DNA of 64,000 nt, from the NCBI GenBank assembly GCA_964016885.1, contig OZ024757.1:14748923-14812922 (forward strand), given 5' to 3'. The notes beneath the pieces were generated by a model. The model had not been told where the DNA came from, searched no databases, and was given only the letters and a program-made list of their open reading frames with translations. The DNA comes from Eledone cirrhosa (taxonomy: Eukaryota > Mollusca > Cephalopoda > Octopoda > Eledonidae). Shown here piece after piece: positions 19,820 through 32,300 of the stretch. The first letter of the stretch is position 1; each line of letters starts with the position of its first letter. The translations under genes were made by a program, and so were the position numbers.

Positions 19820-21208
19820 TTATATGGAATAGTGTACTAATATTTAAATTGTCTTCATCTTTTTATCCTGTCTCCCCTAAGATTTATCTCCTCTAAATTT
19901 ACAAAAGCTTCTCATTTCTTTCACAAGATAGATCTTTAAATAATTATATTGTTTTCTGTTTTCTTCTTCTCTGGGTTGCTTCAAGAGCCTCACCATTTGT
20001 TCGGATGTCGGTTGATCATGGCCCAAAACAATATTCTCAGTGGTATCACATATTCCTGTAGAGTTTTAGATTTTTCAGCATTTAGTTAGGAAAAAGAATG
20101 TTTTATTATTTCTATTATCCGTCTCGCTGTTTTATTTCTACATGGTTAGCCATCTTTCAATTCATATTCATACATATTCACAATTCTTCTGTGAGGGTAT
20201 AAGCTCGTTATTTGCTCAACATTCGATACCAAAACATGCTTCCTATTCATAACTTCGTTGTACGAATATAATAATTAAAGTATATATACAAGCCATCTGT
20301 ATATATATATATATATATATATATAGCTGCTTATTAACTCTTTCCCGAAACATATCTTCAAAATAAGCTAAGACATATCCCGAAATATATTATAAGGTGT
20401 CTCAATAATTATTCCATTTCAATCAATTTCTCATTTTAGTTTTCTTTAGAAATATCTTGGCATTGAAGATTTGTCCTTCTCATAGTAATTAGCTTGTCTC
20501 AAAATTGTTCGTAGTGTTTCATGTTTCGTGTCAAAAACTATCGTTAATTCAAGATTTTGCTCTAATGTAATAAATGTTACTTTTAAAAGAGTGAAGCTCT
20601 CAATTTTTTCTTTCTCTTGTATATTGATATCCAAAGAATGACAAATGTATGTGTTAGGAGAAAAAACCCACAGCCAAAAAACCCATATCCAAACAATGAC
20701 AAATGTATGTGTTATGCGGTAGGAGGAAAAAACAACGACCTTCTTCCGTCGCTCTAGAAGGCTAACTAACAATATCGTTCGTAGGAGTGACAAGTACTCG
20801 ACAACTGAGCACACCTCTTACTGCCTTTTATATACCATGTTAACTGGACAGACTTGCCAAGTATGGATACACTCTCACCTTATCAATATTGTCCGAGTCC
20901 GAGGACATTTTTCTCTCTGGTTAAGGAGTGAGATAAAATATTAGGGATCAATGTCTAGCAATAATTTAATTAAATTATATTTAACCAAAGCTGTTATGTC
21001 GTGTTTGTTGTTATATTTTATAGTCGTGGTTTCAATGTTTATCAGTGGTTGTAGAATTAGTTTTATCTAATTATTATCAAACAAAAATGATGTATATATT
21101 GTCGTTGTACGTTGAAATCACATATATACATTTATATACACACCAAGGATGGAGGGAAGACAGAATTGAAAACCATTATTGCTGAGCACAACATTGCAGG
21201 ATCAAATC

Positions 21209-21209
<1 letters not shown>

Positions 21210-21293
<84 letters not shown>
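21210..21293. repeat. CA microsatellite followed by TA tract
   Basis: CA runs to about 21277 and TA to 21293. In unit 2 the CA part shrinks (45760-45787) while the TA part expands (to 45832). The paralogous place in block copy 1 (about 5500-5513) has only a short CA/TA run. Confidence 0.92.
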
Positions 21294-21487
21294 GGATAAT
21301 CAGGTATGTCCATTTATGAACGCCACTGCAGATCATCAGGTCGTAGGATGAAACCAACCCTACAGAAATGATAAACCATATGAAGGTATATTTTATGAAA
21401 GCTCGTGAAGAATGAAAGTGAACCATTTTGAATTGTTAATATCATTGGGAAAGCCATGAAGGCCACTACATCAATTTTTCTTTTAAA

Positions 21488-21783
21488 TAGAAAGTAGGTT
21501 TATAAATATTAATTTTGATAGTATTTTTGTAGCAGTCTCAGTAGCCTATTGGTAGGTGTTGAGACAGTGGTGATGCTGGTCTGGGGTTCAATCTCAGTCA
21601 GGAATCTCTCGAAAGATTTAATTTTTTTTAATTTTTCATAAAATGAACAAAATATAGCGGTTGCAGGAATCTGACTGAGATCGAACACCAGACCAGGATC
21701 TGCACCCCTTCTAATACTTACCACTAGTCCACGGAGACGTTATAAAAACTCACTGAAAATTAATATTTATAAACCTACTTTTT
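21488..21783. mobile_element. Inverted pair of tRNA-like SINE elements
   Basis: The left arm (plus) carries A box TAGCCTATTGG at 21542-21552 and B box GGTTCAATCTC at 21585-21595. The right arm (minus) carries A box TGGACTAGTGG (plus 21721-21731) and B box TGTTCGATCTC (plus 21677-21687). The inverted similarity extends outward through AAGTAGGTTTATAAATATTA on both sides. The centre is T-rich (21618-21645). It could fold as a long hairpin with polymerase III-type boxes facing each other. Confidence 0.7.
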
Positions 21784-21828
21784 CAATTTTTTATAAAAAC
21801 AAGATTTCTGTACAAGGATTTTAGTGTA

Positions 21829-21905
21829 GACCTGACAGAGATTGAACCCTCTAACCAGTATCACCCCTGTCTCTAATATCTACCACTAGACTACTGAGAC
21901 TGTTA
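21829..21905 (-). repeat. tRNA-like SINE head
   Basis: Minus strand A box TAGTCTAGTGG and B box GGGTTCAATCTC, the best-preserved pair of this family in the window. It lies about 170 bp from the right arm of the inverted pair and a similar distance from the remnant at 21997, so three same-strand monomers sit in series across the unit 1/unit 2 boundary. Confidence 0.68.
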
Positions 21906-21996
21906 CGAAATCAGAGTGAAAATTAATATTTATAAACTTACTTTTTAATGGTTTTTATTTTAGAAGAGGTAAACTAAAAATAATAATCCCCATAGT

Positions 21997-22077
21997 GTAG
22001 AACCTGAAAGCGACTGAACTCTAGACCAGGATTTCACAGTCTCTAATACATACCACTGGGCCAGAGAGAATGTACGA
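21997..22077 (-). repeat. tRNA-like SINE remnant (unit 2 copy of 46-126)
   Basis: Same boxes as at 46-126. Here its upstream neighbour (21829-21905) is visible, which shows a series of same-strand monomers spaced about 170-176 bp. Confidence 0.6.
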
Positions 22078-22515
22078 ATTCGTTCTGAAAATTAATATTT
22101 ATGAAACTACATTTTGTTCGGAAGTAATTCAAATAAACTATTGTTTCAGACGATCCCGTAACAAGTTGAAAGCAGCGATTCTTTGCTTAAACTTTAATTT
22201 GTACTCATAATAAATAAATAAACATATATATTTATGTGTGTATACATATATATGCGTTGCTCTGATGCTATTTCTAGCAAATTTATTGTTTTTTATGAAA
22301 AATACAGAAACCGGAACTGAAAAGATTTAAACATCTTTGGTCAAAATTCAGGCGAACTTTTTTAAACAAAAGGATTTTTTTTGTAAACAAACTTGAAATT
22401 TTTGCCAAGAAACATAACTCTTGCCTGACTTAAACGCAAAAATTGATGCAAAAATTTTGCGTGTGTGCAAATTATAGGGACTGTACGAATTCATTGTGAC
22501 AATTAATATTTATAA

Positions 22516-23081
22516 AACTACATTTTGTTCGGTTGAAAACTCGATGTAGTGGCGTTCATGGCTTTGTCGGGACGTCCTTGAATTCATCCCCCGAAGGGAA
22601 TTCATAAAGTAAATCTAGACTTTATTTCTCATTGCTCTAGGCTTGATTTGAACCTACAACGACTCCGTCTGCAATAATGTCATACGTCATTCCAGCTTAG
22701 TAGGTCGTGCCCGTAAATTGGTAAACGTAATTCCTATACATACATGCAAGTAAGATTTGAACCGACAATGCTGTGCTTAATTTCTATTAATAAGTGTGTT
22801 TTATAAAAGAAAGTAAAGAAACAATTTAATGAAAGTAACAAATTTATTTTATTCAGTAATGTTTTTTTTAATTTTATTTATTCACTTCATTGACTGCTGA
22901 ATAGTTCTCTTGTTTTTGTTTGTTCTAACATTGTTTACTGTAAATGTTGACTGTGACGAGACTGGATTATTACCAAGTTTTACTGGATGATGGCATTTCC
23001 TTATTGTATTATTTTGTTGTCAGTCGACATCTGGACATCTCTCTGAATACCTGGAATAAACATAAGGTGTGTCTTTTACGT
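22516..23081. repeat. Block W, unit 2 copy
   Basis: Essentially identical to 565-1130, including TTTGAACCGACAATGC, where unit 3 has TTTGAACCTACAATGC. Confidence 0.7.
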
Positions 23082-23615
23082 AACATTTCATTTAATATCT
23101 GATATTCCAATGGATCACTTTTAAAATAAAACCAATACACAGGACAGGTAGACTACATCAAAAGAGACCAGAGATGAGGTACGAATAATCTAAAATTAAT
23201 TTTAAAAAAAAGACAATGTTTAAAGAAAGACAAACATTAAAAAAGGATTTCCAACAAACACGTAAAGATAAAGACAATCACATCCACAATTTAATATCTG
23301 GAGATCAACATTTTTCACGGTATAGATAAAACTAAATATGTAAAGTTAAGTGACCTCTCATTTATTTGCTCTAACTTTATTTTACTAATCTGTATTCTGT
23401 AGACATATATTTTCGTTGGTGTACATTACGATTTCGTTGATGAAAGTTTTCACTCATCTTTAGATCTTTATTTCTTATAATACTCACCTCTTCCTATTAT
23501 ATTTTCATATATACATATATATATTTACTTTTACCTGGAGTTTCGACCGATAGATAGTATTAGCAATTGGAAAGACCAATGGAGATATTGTTTCCTCGCT
23601 CCGATTTGACGAATG

Positions 23616-23649
<34 letters not shown>

Positions 23650-24397
23650 CTCACTTCTATGTAAATATACATACATATATATTAAAAACACATACCATAT
23701 ACCATCATAATAACGATTGACTAACCATCAGGACACATACTTGCTCATGTGAGAATTTTCACAGAGACACTTACGAAAACCGAACTTGCAACGCCACGTA
23801 CACTTACATACACATATATGTACATACACACATACGTACATACACATATAGAACAGGTATGACTTATATAGGTACATCAAAGTTTGGGTTTCGCTATTGT
23901 ACCATTTGAGGTAGTTAGAAAGAAGTACCAGTGTAGTACTGGAGGTCGATTCTTCTATATCTCTTTCTCAATTCCTTTCTCTCACTCTCTATCATTCTCT
24001 GTAAGACATCTGTGACCAGATCTGGGGTGGAGATTGGATCTGTCAACTTTTACAAAATACCCGAGACTCCCTCACAAGTTATAGGTCCCTACCTACATAT
24101 ATGACAGATTCTTTATTTAGATCTCTTTTACTCGATGATGCAAGACAAGTTTTCAGTGAGTCAGAAAGGAATATTTGTGATATGAAGGGAGAACCTCTCT
24201 GAATAAATATTAGATAGTTAAGATGCTACGTAAAGAAGGCGGTGACAACATCGAGTATCACAGATGCCATGTGGAAATAGACATCGACATATATATACAA
24301 AGATAGGGGACCTTATCAGCATAGACAGTTGGGCTTATGAACACACACACACATATTTATATACATACATATATATACATATTTATATATATATGTG

Positions 24398-24584
24398 GCT
24401 TCTGCAGGACTAGAACTGTTTCATTCGGAAGAAATCAAGGGCTTTCCTGGTGATTTCTTCCGAATGAAACAGTTCTAGTCCTGTAGAAGCCATTTCTATA
24501 TTAAATATTATTTATTAAGTATTTATATTCTGCTATGTAATGAGTACCTTACTTACTGTGGTTACCGCCGATTGAACCCGGGAT
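24398..24584 (-). mobile_element. Hairpin element F1, unit 2
   Basis: Same inverted repeat (24398-24490) and CCCGGGTTCAATC end as at 2451. The TA tract after it is longer. Confidence 0.75.
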
Positions 24585-24585
24585 A

Positions 24586-24627
<42 letters not shown>

Positions 24628-26172
24628 CGAGTGCACAGGTATTTGGTGTCCTCAAGTTAACACTAAGGATTCCGCCCGATGTCCCGTCACGCATTACTAC
24701 ATCTTCGAGTAAATGTTGATTAGTAAACAAACCGTGTATCTGACATGTAAGAGGGAAAGCCATAGCAAGTGTTGAGGATAAGAGACGTGAAAATAATAAT
24801 AATAATAATAATAGTGTTAAAATTATTAATAGTAGTAGTTGTAATGATAAAGTGAGGGGGACAATGTTATTATAAATACTTATGTACACACAAGCTTACA
24901 CATATCTACACACGTACATACATAAACATTTATAAATAAAAGACTAAGCTGATAAAAAGAACATATATTACCGTATGAGTTTGGAACGATACACATGACG
25001 TTGAGTTCTTGAATCTGATCCCAAAAAGCTGCAAAAAATTAGTAAAACCCCCTTATTTTATATAGATCCTGGTCAAGATCGAAACCCAGACCAGGATATC
25101 CACCGTCTCTCGCTACAGAGACAGCTTCAAAATAATATTAAAAATTAATATTTATAAACTTACTTTTTATTTTGGAAGATTAATTGAAGTGTTGCTGTTA
25201 TTAGAAAGGGTCGACTTTGTCTTTCATAATTCAGGGGCTTTCATGAAGTAAATATTCATTTTATTTCTTAATGCCCTAGTGTTGATTTGAACCTACAATG
25301 ACTTCGTCTGCAATAATGTTCACTAATTTAAAATCTGTCATACGTAAATCCTGTGTGCGACTTAGAAATAAATTGTGAAATGTCACTTTTAAATATTTAC
25401 CAATGTAAGATTGGAACCTACAGTGATGTGCTTTGCAGTAATGTCCCGCAACTCCAACTAGATTGCGCTAAGCTTATATATTTCTTTCGTCCGAGCAACA
25501 TAATGGTTTCGATCCCAGTTCGCTACTGGTACAAGAAATAATTTAAAGAAATTCTATATCCCCAGCTAAATATTGAATTCCTAATGACATTTTATGTGCA
25601 TATCTAAACCCTGAACACACATATTTATAACTCAATTCCTAATTTTTAAATGATATTACACGACCTTTGTGTTCTCGGTGTAAATCCTGTCGATAATTTA
25701 CAATTTTAGAGCAGCAAAATAGAGTACCAGTCATTTTATGGGTTCAATTTAATCGATCGGCTTCTCCCCGTCCATCACTTGACATTTGCCAAACAAAGAC
25801 ACACAAATAGTGTATATATATATATATATATATATGATACGACAAATTTGAAATAAATTACGTGTTTAATTAAGAAAAAGAATTATTGAAAATAAGAAAT
25901 TATAATTATTTAGTAATAATATTTTTATTGTTTGTTTTCACTGCATTAACTGCCGAGTGTGACTTTTATTTTTCTTACTATGTTCTACTGTAAATGGCGG
26001 CTGAGATGTTATTGGATTATTACTAAGGTTTACTGGATGATGGCGTTTCCTTATTGCATTATTTTACAAACAGTGGACATCGGAACCTCTCTATATACCT
26101 GGGATAAATGTAAGGAGCATTGTTATTTTATATATAGTACAATGGTCATCTCTTCTTATATTTACATTTTCT

Positions 26173-26281
26173 CCAATTCTGTATTTTGAATATTTCTATC
26201 ATGTCACTCGTGTGATTAATCTCCTCCAAAGTTGTAATTCTCAGTGTTTGTCCTTGGTATAGTGAACTAATTTTGATATAC
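26173..26281 (-). pseudogene. LINE scrap, unit 2 copy of 4210-4318
   Basis: Same decayed TLEEIN...IEIFKI text on the minus strand. No function is expected. Confidence 0.45.
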
Positions 26282-27549
26282 TCTTTATAATTTTATCCTG
26301 TCTCCCCTAAGATTTATCTCCTCTTAATTTACAAAAGTTTTTCATCTTCCTTCGCAAGTCAGATCCCTAAATAATTCTAGTGTCTTCTGTTTTCTTCTTC
26401 TCTGGGTTGCTTCAAGAGCCTCACCGTTTTTTGGGATGTCGGTTGACCATGGCCCAAAACAATATTCTCAGAGGAATCACACATATTCATGTAGAGTTTT
26501 AGATTTTTCAGCATTTAGTTAGGAAAAAGAGTGTAAAATAAGCTCGTTATTTGCTCAACATTCGATACCAAAACATGCTTCCTGTTCATAACTTCGTTGT
26601 ACGAATATAATAATTAAAGTATATATTCAAGCCATATATATATATATATATATATATATAGCTGCTTATTAACTCTTTCCCGAAACATTTATTTCTTAAA
26701 AAAAATATAAGATGTCTCAATAATTATTCCATTTCAATCACTTTCTCATTTCAGTTTTCTTTAGAAATGTCTTGGCGTTGAAGATACATACATTTGTCCT
26801 TCTCATAGTAATTAGCTTGTCTCAAAATTGTTCGTATTGTTTCCATGTTTACTGTCACAAACTATCGTTAATTCAAGATTTTGCTCTAATGTAATAAATG
26901 CTACTTTTAAAAGACTGAAGCTCTCAATTGTTTCTTTCTCTTGTATATTGATATCTAAACAATGACAAATGTATGTGTTATGTGGTAGGAGAAAAAACTG
27001 ACAGCCTTCTTCCCTCGCTCTAGAAGGCTAACTGTCAATGCCGTTCGTAGGAGTGACAAGTACTCGACAAGAGTGAACATCACATGTTTAGTAATGGTCA
27101 CCTCTTACTGCCTTTTATATATGATGTTAACTGGAAAGACTTGTCAAGTATGGATACACTCTCTCCTTATCAATATTGTCCGAGTCCGAGGACATTTTCT
27201 CCCTGGTTAAGGAGTGAGATAAAATATTAGGGATCAATCTCTAGCAATAATTTAATTAAATTATAGTTAACCAAAACTGTTATGTCGTGTTTGTTGTTAG
27301 ATTTTATAGTCGTGGTTTCAATGTTTATCAGTGGTTGTAGAATTAGTTTTATCTAATTATTATCAAACAAAAATGATGTATATATTGTCGTTGTACGTTG
27401 AAATCACATATATACACACCAATGATAGAATTGAAAACCATTGCAGGATCAAATCTAACACACATATATATATATAATAATCTCAGTCAGGAATCTCTCG
27501 AGAAATTTAATTTTTTTTAATTTTTCATAAAATGAAATAAAAAGAGCGA

Positions 27550-27629
27550 TTGCAGGAATCTGACTAAGATCGAACCCCAGACCAGGATCACCACCACCTC
27601 TAATACTTACCACTAGTCCACAGAGACGA
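27550..27629 (-). repeat. tRNA-like SINE head, unit 2 copy of 5588
   Basis: Minus strand A box TGGACTAGTGG and B box GGTTCGATCTT are unchanged from unit 1. Confidence 0.62.
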
Positions 27630-27645
27630 TTATAAAAACAAATTT

Positions 27646-27712
27646 CTGTAGAACCTGATAGAGATTGAACCCGTAACCAGTATCACCACTGTCTTCAAAT
27701 ATACCTAACTGT
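27646..27712 (-). repeat. tRNA-like SINE head, unit 2 copy of 5684
   Basis: B box GGGTTCAATCTC is retained and the A-box region is decayed in the same way as in unit 1. Confidence 0.5.
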
Positions 27713-28026
27713 ACAATGGATTTCATACATTTTCCAATATATATATGCTTATATACTTATATTTACTTCTACCTGGAGTTTCGACCGATAGATAGTATTA
27801 GCAATTGGAAAGAATATTTCAGAAAGGAATATTTGTGATATGAAGGGAGAACTTCTCTGAATAAATGTTAGATAGTTAAGATGCTACGTAAAGCAGGCGG
27901 TGACAACATCGAGTACCAGAGATGCCATGTGGAAATAGACATCGACATATATATACAAAGATAGGGGGACCTTATCATCATAGACACTTGGGCTTATGAA
28001 CACACATGTGTGTGTGTGTGCGGCTG

Positions 28027-28176
28027 GCTTCTGCAGGACTAGAACGGTTTCATTCGGAAGAAATCAAGGGCTTTCCTGATGGTTTTTTCCGAATGAAACA
28101 GTTCTAGCCCCGTAGAAGACATTTCTATATGAAATATTTATACTCTGATATATATTGAGTACCTTACTTACTGTGG
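28027..28176 (-). mobile_element. Hairpin element F2, unit 2
   Basis: Same truncated form as 6073-6222. The GT tract just before it is shorter. Confidence 0.6.
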
Positions 28177-29117
28177 CTTTCATGCCTTTCTTAGTGTTGC
28201 TGTTACTAGAAAGGGTCGACTTTGTCTTTCAGGAAGTAAATATTCATTTTATTTCTTAACGCGTTGATTTGAACCTACCATGACTTCGTCTGCAATAATG
28301 TTCACTAATTTCAAATCTGCCATACCTAAATCCTGTGTGCGACTTACAAATAAATTGTTAAACATCACTTTTATCAATGTAAGATTGGAACCTACAGTGA
28401 TGTCCTGTAACGCCAACTAGATTGCGCTAAGCTTGTATATTTCTTTCGTCCGAATAACAATGGTTTCGATCCCAGTTCGCTACTGGTACAAGAAATAATT
28501 TAAAGAAATCCTATATCCCCAGCTAAATATTGAATTCCTAACGACATTTTATGTTACTTAATACCAATAACCCCGTTATACACTGAATATCTAAGCCCTG
28601 AACACACATATTTATAACTCAATTTCTAAATGATATTACACCACCTTTGTGTTCTCGGTGGATATTAATTTACAAGTTTATAGGTTCCATTTAATCGATC
28701 GGCTTCTCCCCATCAATCACTTGACATTTGCCAAACAGTATACGACAAATTTGAAATAAATTAGGTGTTTAATTAAGAAAAAGAATTATTGAAAGTAAGA
28801 AATTATAATTATTTAGTAATAATATTTTGTTTGTTTTCACTGCATTTACTGCTGAGTGTGACTTATTTTTTTACTGTAAATGGCGGCTGCCACGATATTG
28901 GATTATTATTAAGGTTTACTGGATGACGGCGTTTCCATAGTGTATTATTTTACAAACAGTGGATAACTTTCTAAATACCTGGAATAAATGTAAGAAACTT
29001 TTTTTTGTATTTTTTCATCCTCAGAACAAAGGTCATCTCTTATATTTACATTTTCTTCCCCAATTCTGTATTTTGAAGTCCTTTCAGTATTTTAAATATT
29101 TCCATCATGTCACTCGT

Positions 29118-29147
29118 TAGAATTACAACTTTGGAGGAGACTAATCA
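29118..29147. other. 30 bp microinversion, unit 2
   Basis: Same inverted segment as 7164-7193, so the inversion predates amplification of the large unit. Confidence 0.8.
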
Positions 29148-29388
29148 AAGTGTTTGTCTTTGGTATAGTGAACTAATGTTGATATTTTCAAGTCTTGACA
29201 TTTATATGGAATAGTGTACTAATATTTAAATAGTCTTTATATTTTTATCCTGTCTCCAAGATTTTAGATTTTTCAGCATTTAGCTAGGAAAAAGAACGTT
29301 TTATTATTTCCATTATCAGTCTCGCTGTTTTGCTTCAACATGGTTAGCCATCTTTCAATTCTTATTCATAAACATTCACAATTCTTCT

Positions 29389-32300
29389 GAGAGAAACAAG
29401 AGATGAGAGGAACGAGAGAGAGAAGAGAGGTGAGAGGAACGAAAAAGAGATGAGAAACGAGAGAGACGAACGAGAGAGACGAACGAGAGAAACGAACGAG
29501 AGAAACGAACGAGAGAAAGATGAAACTAGAGAGAGAGAGATGAAACGAGAGAGAGAGAGATGAAACGAGAGACTGAGATGAAACGATAGAGAGAGTGGAA
29601 ACGATAAAGTGAGAGAGAGAGTGATATAACGAGAGAGAGAGAGAGATAGATGAAACGAGAGAGAGGGATGGAAGGAGAGAGAGGGGGATGGATGTAGAGA
29701 GAGGGATGGATGTAGAGAGAGAGGGATAGGAACGGATAGAGAGAGATGGATAGAGAGAGAGAGAGATGGATAGAGAGAGAGAGAGATGGATAGAGAGAGA
29801 GAGGGATGGATGGAGAGAGAGGGATGGATGGAGAGAGTGAGACGGATGTAGCGAGTGAGAGGGGTGGATAGGAGAGAGAGGGATGGAGAGAAAGGGATGG
29901 AGAGAGAGGGACGGAAGGATAGAGGGATGGAAGGAGAGAGAGGGATAGAGAGAGAGGGACGGAAGGATGGATAGAGAATTGGATGGAGAGAGAGGGATGG
30001 ATAGATGGAGAGAGAGAAGGATAGAGAGAGCGGGATTGATGGAGAGAGAGAGATGGATGGATAGAAGGAGGGATGGATAGGAGAGATAGTGAGAGAGAGG
30101 GATGGATGGATAGGAGAGATAGTGAGAGAGAGGGATGGATGGATAGGAGAGATAGTGAGAGAGAGGGCTGGATGGAAAGAGAGAGAGGGATGGATGGAAA
30201 GAGAGAGGGATGGAGAGGGATGGATGGATAGAGAGAGCGGGATGGATGGGGGGAGAGAGAGGGATGGGGAGAGAGAGGGATGGAGAGAGAGACAGAGGGA
30301 TGGAGAGAGAGAGAGAGGGGCGGATAGAGAGAGAGGGACGGATGGATGGATAGAGAGAGAGAGAGGGATGGAAAGAGAGAGAGAGGGAGGGATGGAAAGA
30401 GAGAGAGAGAGGGACGGATGGATGGATAGAAAGGGATGGATAGAGAGAGAAAGGGATGGATACAGAGAGATTGAGAGAGAGAGTGAGAGGGATGGATAGT
30501 GAGAGGGATGGATGGAAGGAGAGAGAGGGATGGATGTAGAGAGAGGGATGGATGTAGAGAGAGGGATGGATGTAGAGAGAGGGATGGATGTAGAGAGAGG
30601 GATGGATGTAGAGAGAGGGATGGAGAGAGAGAGAGGGATGGATGGATGTAGAGGGAGGTATGGAGAGAGAGAGAGGGATGGATGGATGGGTAGAGAGAGG
30701 GATGGATAGATGGGTAGAGAGGGACGGATAGAGAGAGAGGGATGGATAGATGGGTAGAGAGAGAGCGGGATGGATGGAGAGAGAGAGAGAGAGAGAGCGG
30801 GATGGAGAGAGAGAGAGAGAGCGGGATGACTGGAGAGGGATGGCTGGATAGAGAGAGAGAGAGAGATGGAGAGGGATGGATGGATGGATAGAGAGAGCGG
30901 GACGGATAGAGAGAGAGAGATGGATAGAGAGACAGAGGGATGGAGAGAGAGGGGCGGATAGAGAGAGAGGGACGGATGGATGGATAGAAAGAGAAAGGGA
31001 TGGAGAGAAGGAGAGATAGAGAGAGAGAGAGGGAGGGATGGAAAGAGAGAGAGGGATGGAGAGGGAGAGAGGGATGGAGAGGGATGGAAAGAGAGAGAGC
31101 GGGATGGAAGGAGAGAGAGAGAGAGAGAGATGGATAGAGAGACAGGGACGGATGGATGGATAGAAAGAGAAAGGGATTGATAGAAGGAGAGAGAGAGGGA
31201 TGGATGGAGAGAGAGAGGGATGGATGGATAGAGGGATGGATGGATGGATAGAGAGAGCGGGACGGATAGAGAGAGAGAAAGAGGGATGGAAGGAGAGAGA
31301 TAGAGCGGGATGGCTGGAGAGGGATGGCTGGGGAGAGGGATGGCTGGGGAGAGAGATGGATAGAGAGACAGAGGGATGGAGAGAGAGAGAGGGGCGGATA
31401 GAGAGAGAGGGATGGGTGGATGGATAGAAAGAGAGAGGGACGGATGGATGGATAGAAAGAGAAAGGGATGGATAGAAGGAGAGATAGAGAGAGAGAGGGA
31501 TGGATGGAAAAAGCGAGGGATGGCTGGATAGAGGGATGGATGGATGGATAGAGAGAGCGGGACGATAGAGAGAGAGAGAGAGGGATGGAAGGACTGAGAG
31601 AGAGAGAGAGAGAGAGGGATGGAAGGAGAGAGAGAGAGGGATGGAAGGAGAGAGAGAGAGAGAGAGAGAGAGAGCGGGATGGCTGGGGAGAGAGAGAGAG
31701 AGAGATGGATAGAGAGACAGAGGGATGGAGAGAGGGACGGATGGATGGATAGAAAGAGAAAGGGATGGCTAGAAGGAGAGATAGAGAGGGATGGATGGAA
31801 AGAGAGAGAGAGCGGGACGGATAGAGAGAGAGAGAGAGGGATGGAAGGAGAGAGAGAGGGAGCGGGATGGATGGAGAGAGAAAGAGAGAGAGAGGTGGAT
31901 GGAGAGAGAGAGAGAGAGAGCGGGATGGCTGGAGAGGGATGGCTGGATAGAGAGAGAGAGAGATGGAGAGGGATGGATGGATGGATAGAGAGAGCGGGAC
32001 GGATAGAGAGAGAGAGGGATGGGGAGAGATGGAAAGAGAGACAGAGATGGATGGAAAGAGATAGGGGGAAGGATGGAAAGAGAGAGGGATGGATGGATGG
32101 ATAGAGAGAGGGATGGATGGATGGATAGAGAGAGAGAGGGATGGAAGGAGAGAGAGAGAGAGAGAGGGATGGAAGGAGAGAGAGAGAGAGAGAGAGGGAT
32201 GGAAGGAGAGAGAGAGAGAGAGAGAGGGATGGAAGGAGAGAGAGAGAGAGAGAGAGGGATGGAAGGAGAGAGAGGGACGGATAGAGAGAGAGAGGGATGG

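Larger units (their letters stand above)
18042..21905. repeat. Ancestral 4 kb block, copy 3
   Basis: Collinear with 1700-5750: CACTTCTATG, AACGATTGACAAACCATCAG, GAACTACCAGTGTAGTACTG, AAAGGAATATTTGCGATATG, GAGGGAAAGCCATAGCAAG, the LINE scrap, GCTGCTTATTAACTCTTTCC, TTAAGGAGTGAGATAAAAT, then tRNA-like elements. Differences are informative: it lacks the F1 hairpin insertion, contains an extra SINE at 18998, and retains the version of 20150-20190 that continues past CACAATTCTTCTG without GA repeats. Confidence 0.78.
1..21951. repeat. Macrosatellite unit 1 (about 22 kb)
   Basis: The first bases recur in the same orientation from 21952 and again from 46497, and the order of every internal landmark (hairpin element, GA array, reverse SINE, GT tract, minisatellite, LINE fragment, foldback, SINE) is the same. 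Non-repetitive stretches match almost base for base. The phase is arbitrary because the window opens inside the array. Most of the length difference from unit 2 is the GA array. No intact host gene is seen. A tandem array is the direct reading; concatenated haplotypes in the assembly would look similar. Confidence 0.93.
23534..27712. repeat. Ancestral block copy 1, unit 2
   Basis: Matches 1583-5750. Unit 2 differences: a longer TA run after the F1 element, GTATCTGACATG instead of GTATCTCACATG, loss of about 25 bp at 25597, an added GAATTATTGAAAATAAGAAA-containing stretch at about 25877, and GTCCGAGTCCGAGG where unit 1 has a single GTCCGAGG. Confidence 0.75.
27772..29388. repeat. Ancestral block copy 2, unit 2
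   Basis: Matches 5810-7434, including truncated F2 (28027-28176), and runs into the GA array at the same CACAATTCTTCTG junction. Confidence 0.7.

Noticed and set aside
20446..20814. 122-codon minus-strand frame conserved in unit 2 (44996-45364)
   Set aside because: No recognisable domain, an internal direct repeat, and a disrupted paralog at 4790-5160. Conservation is explained by recent duplication.
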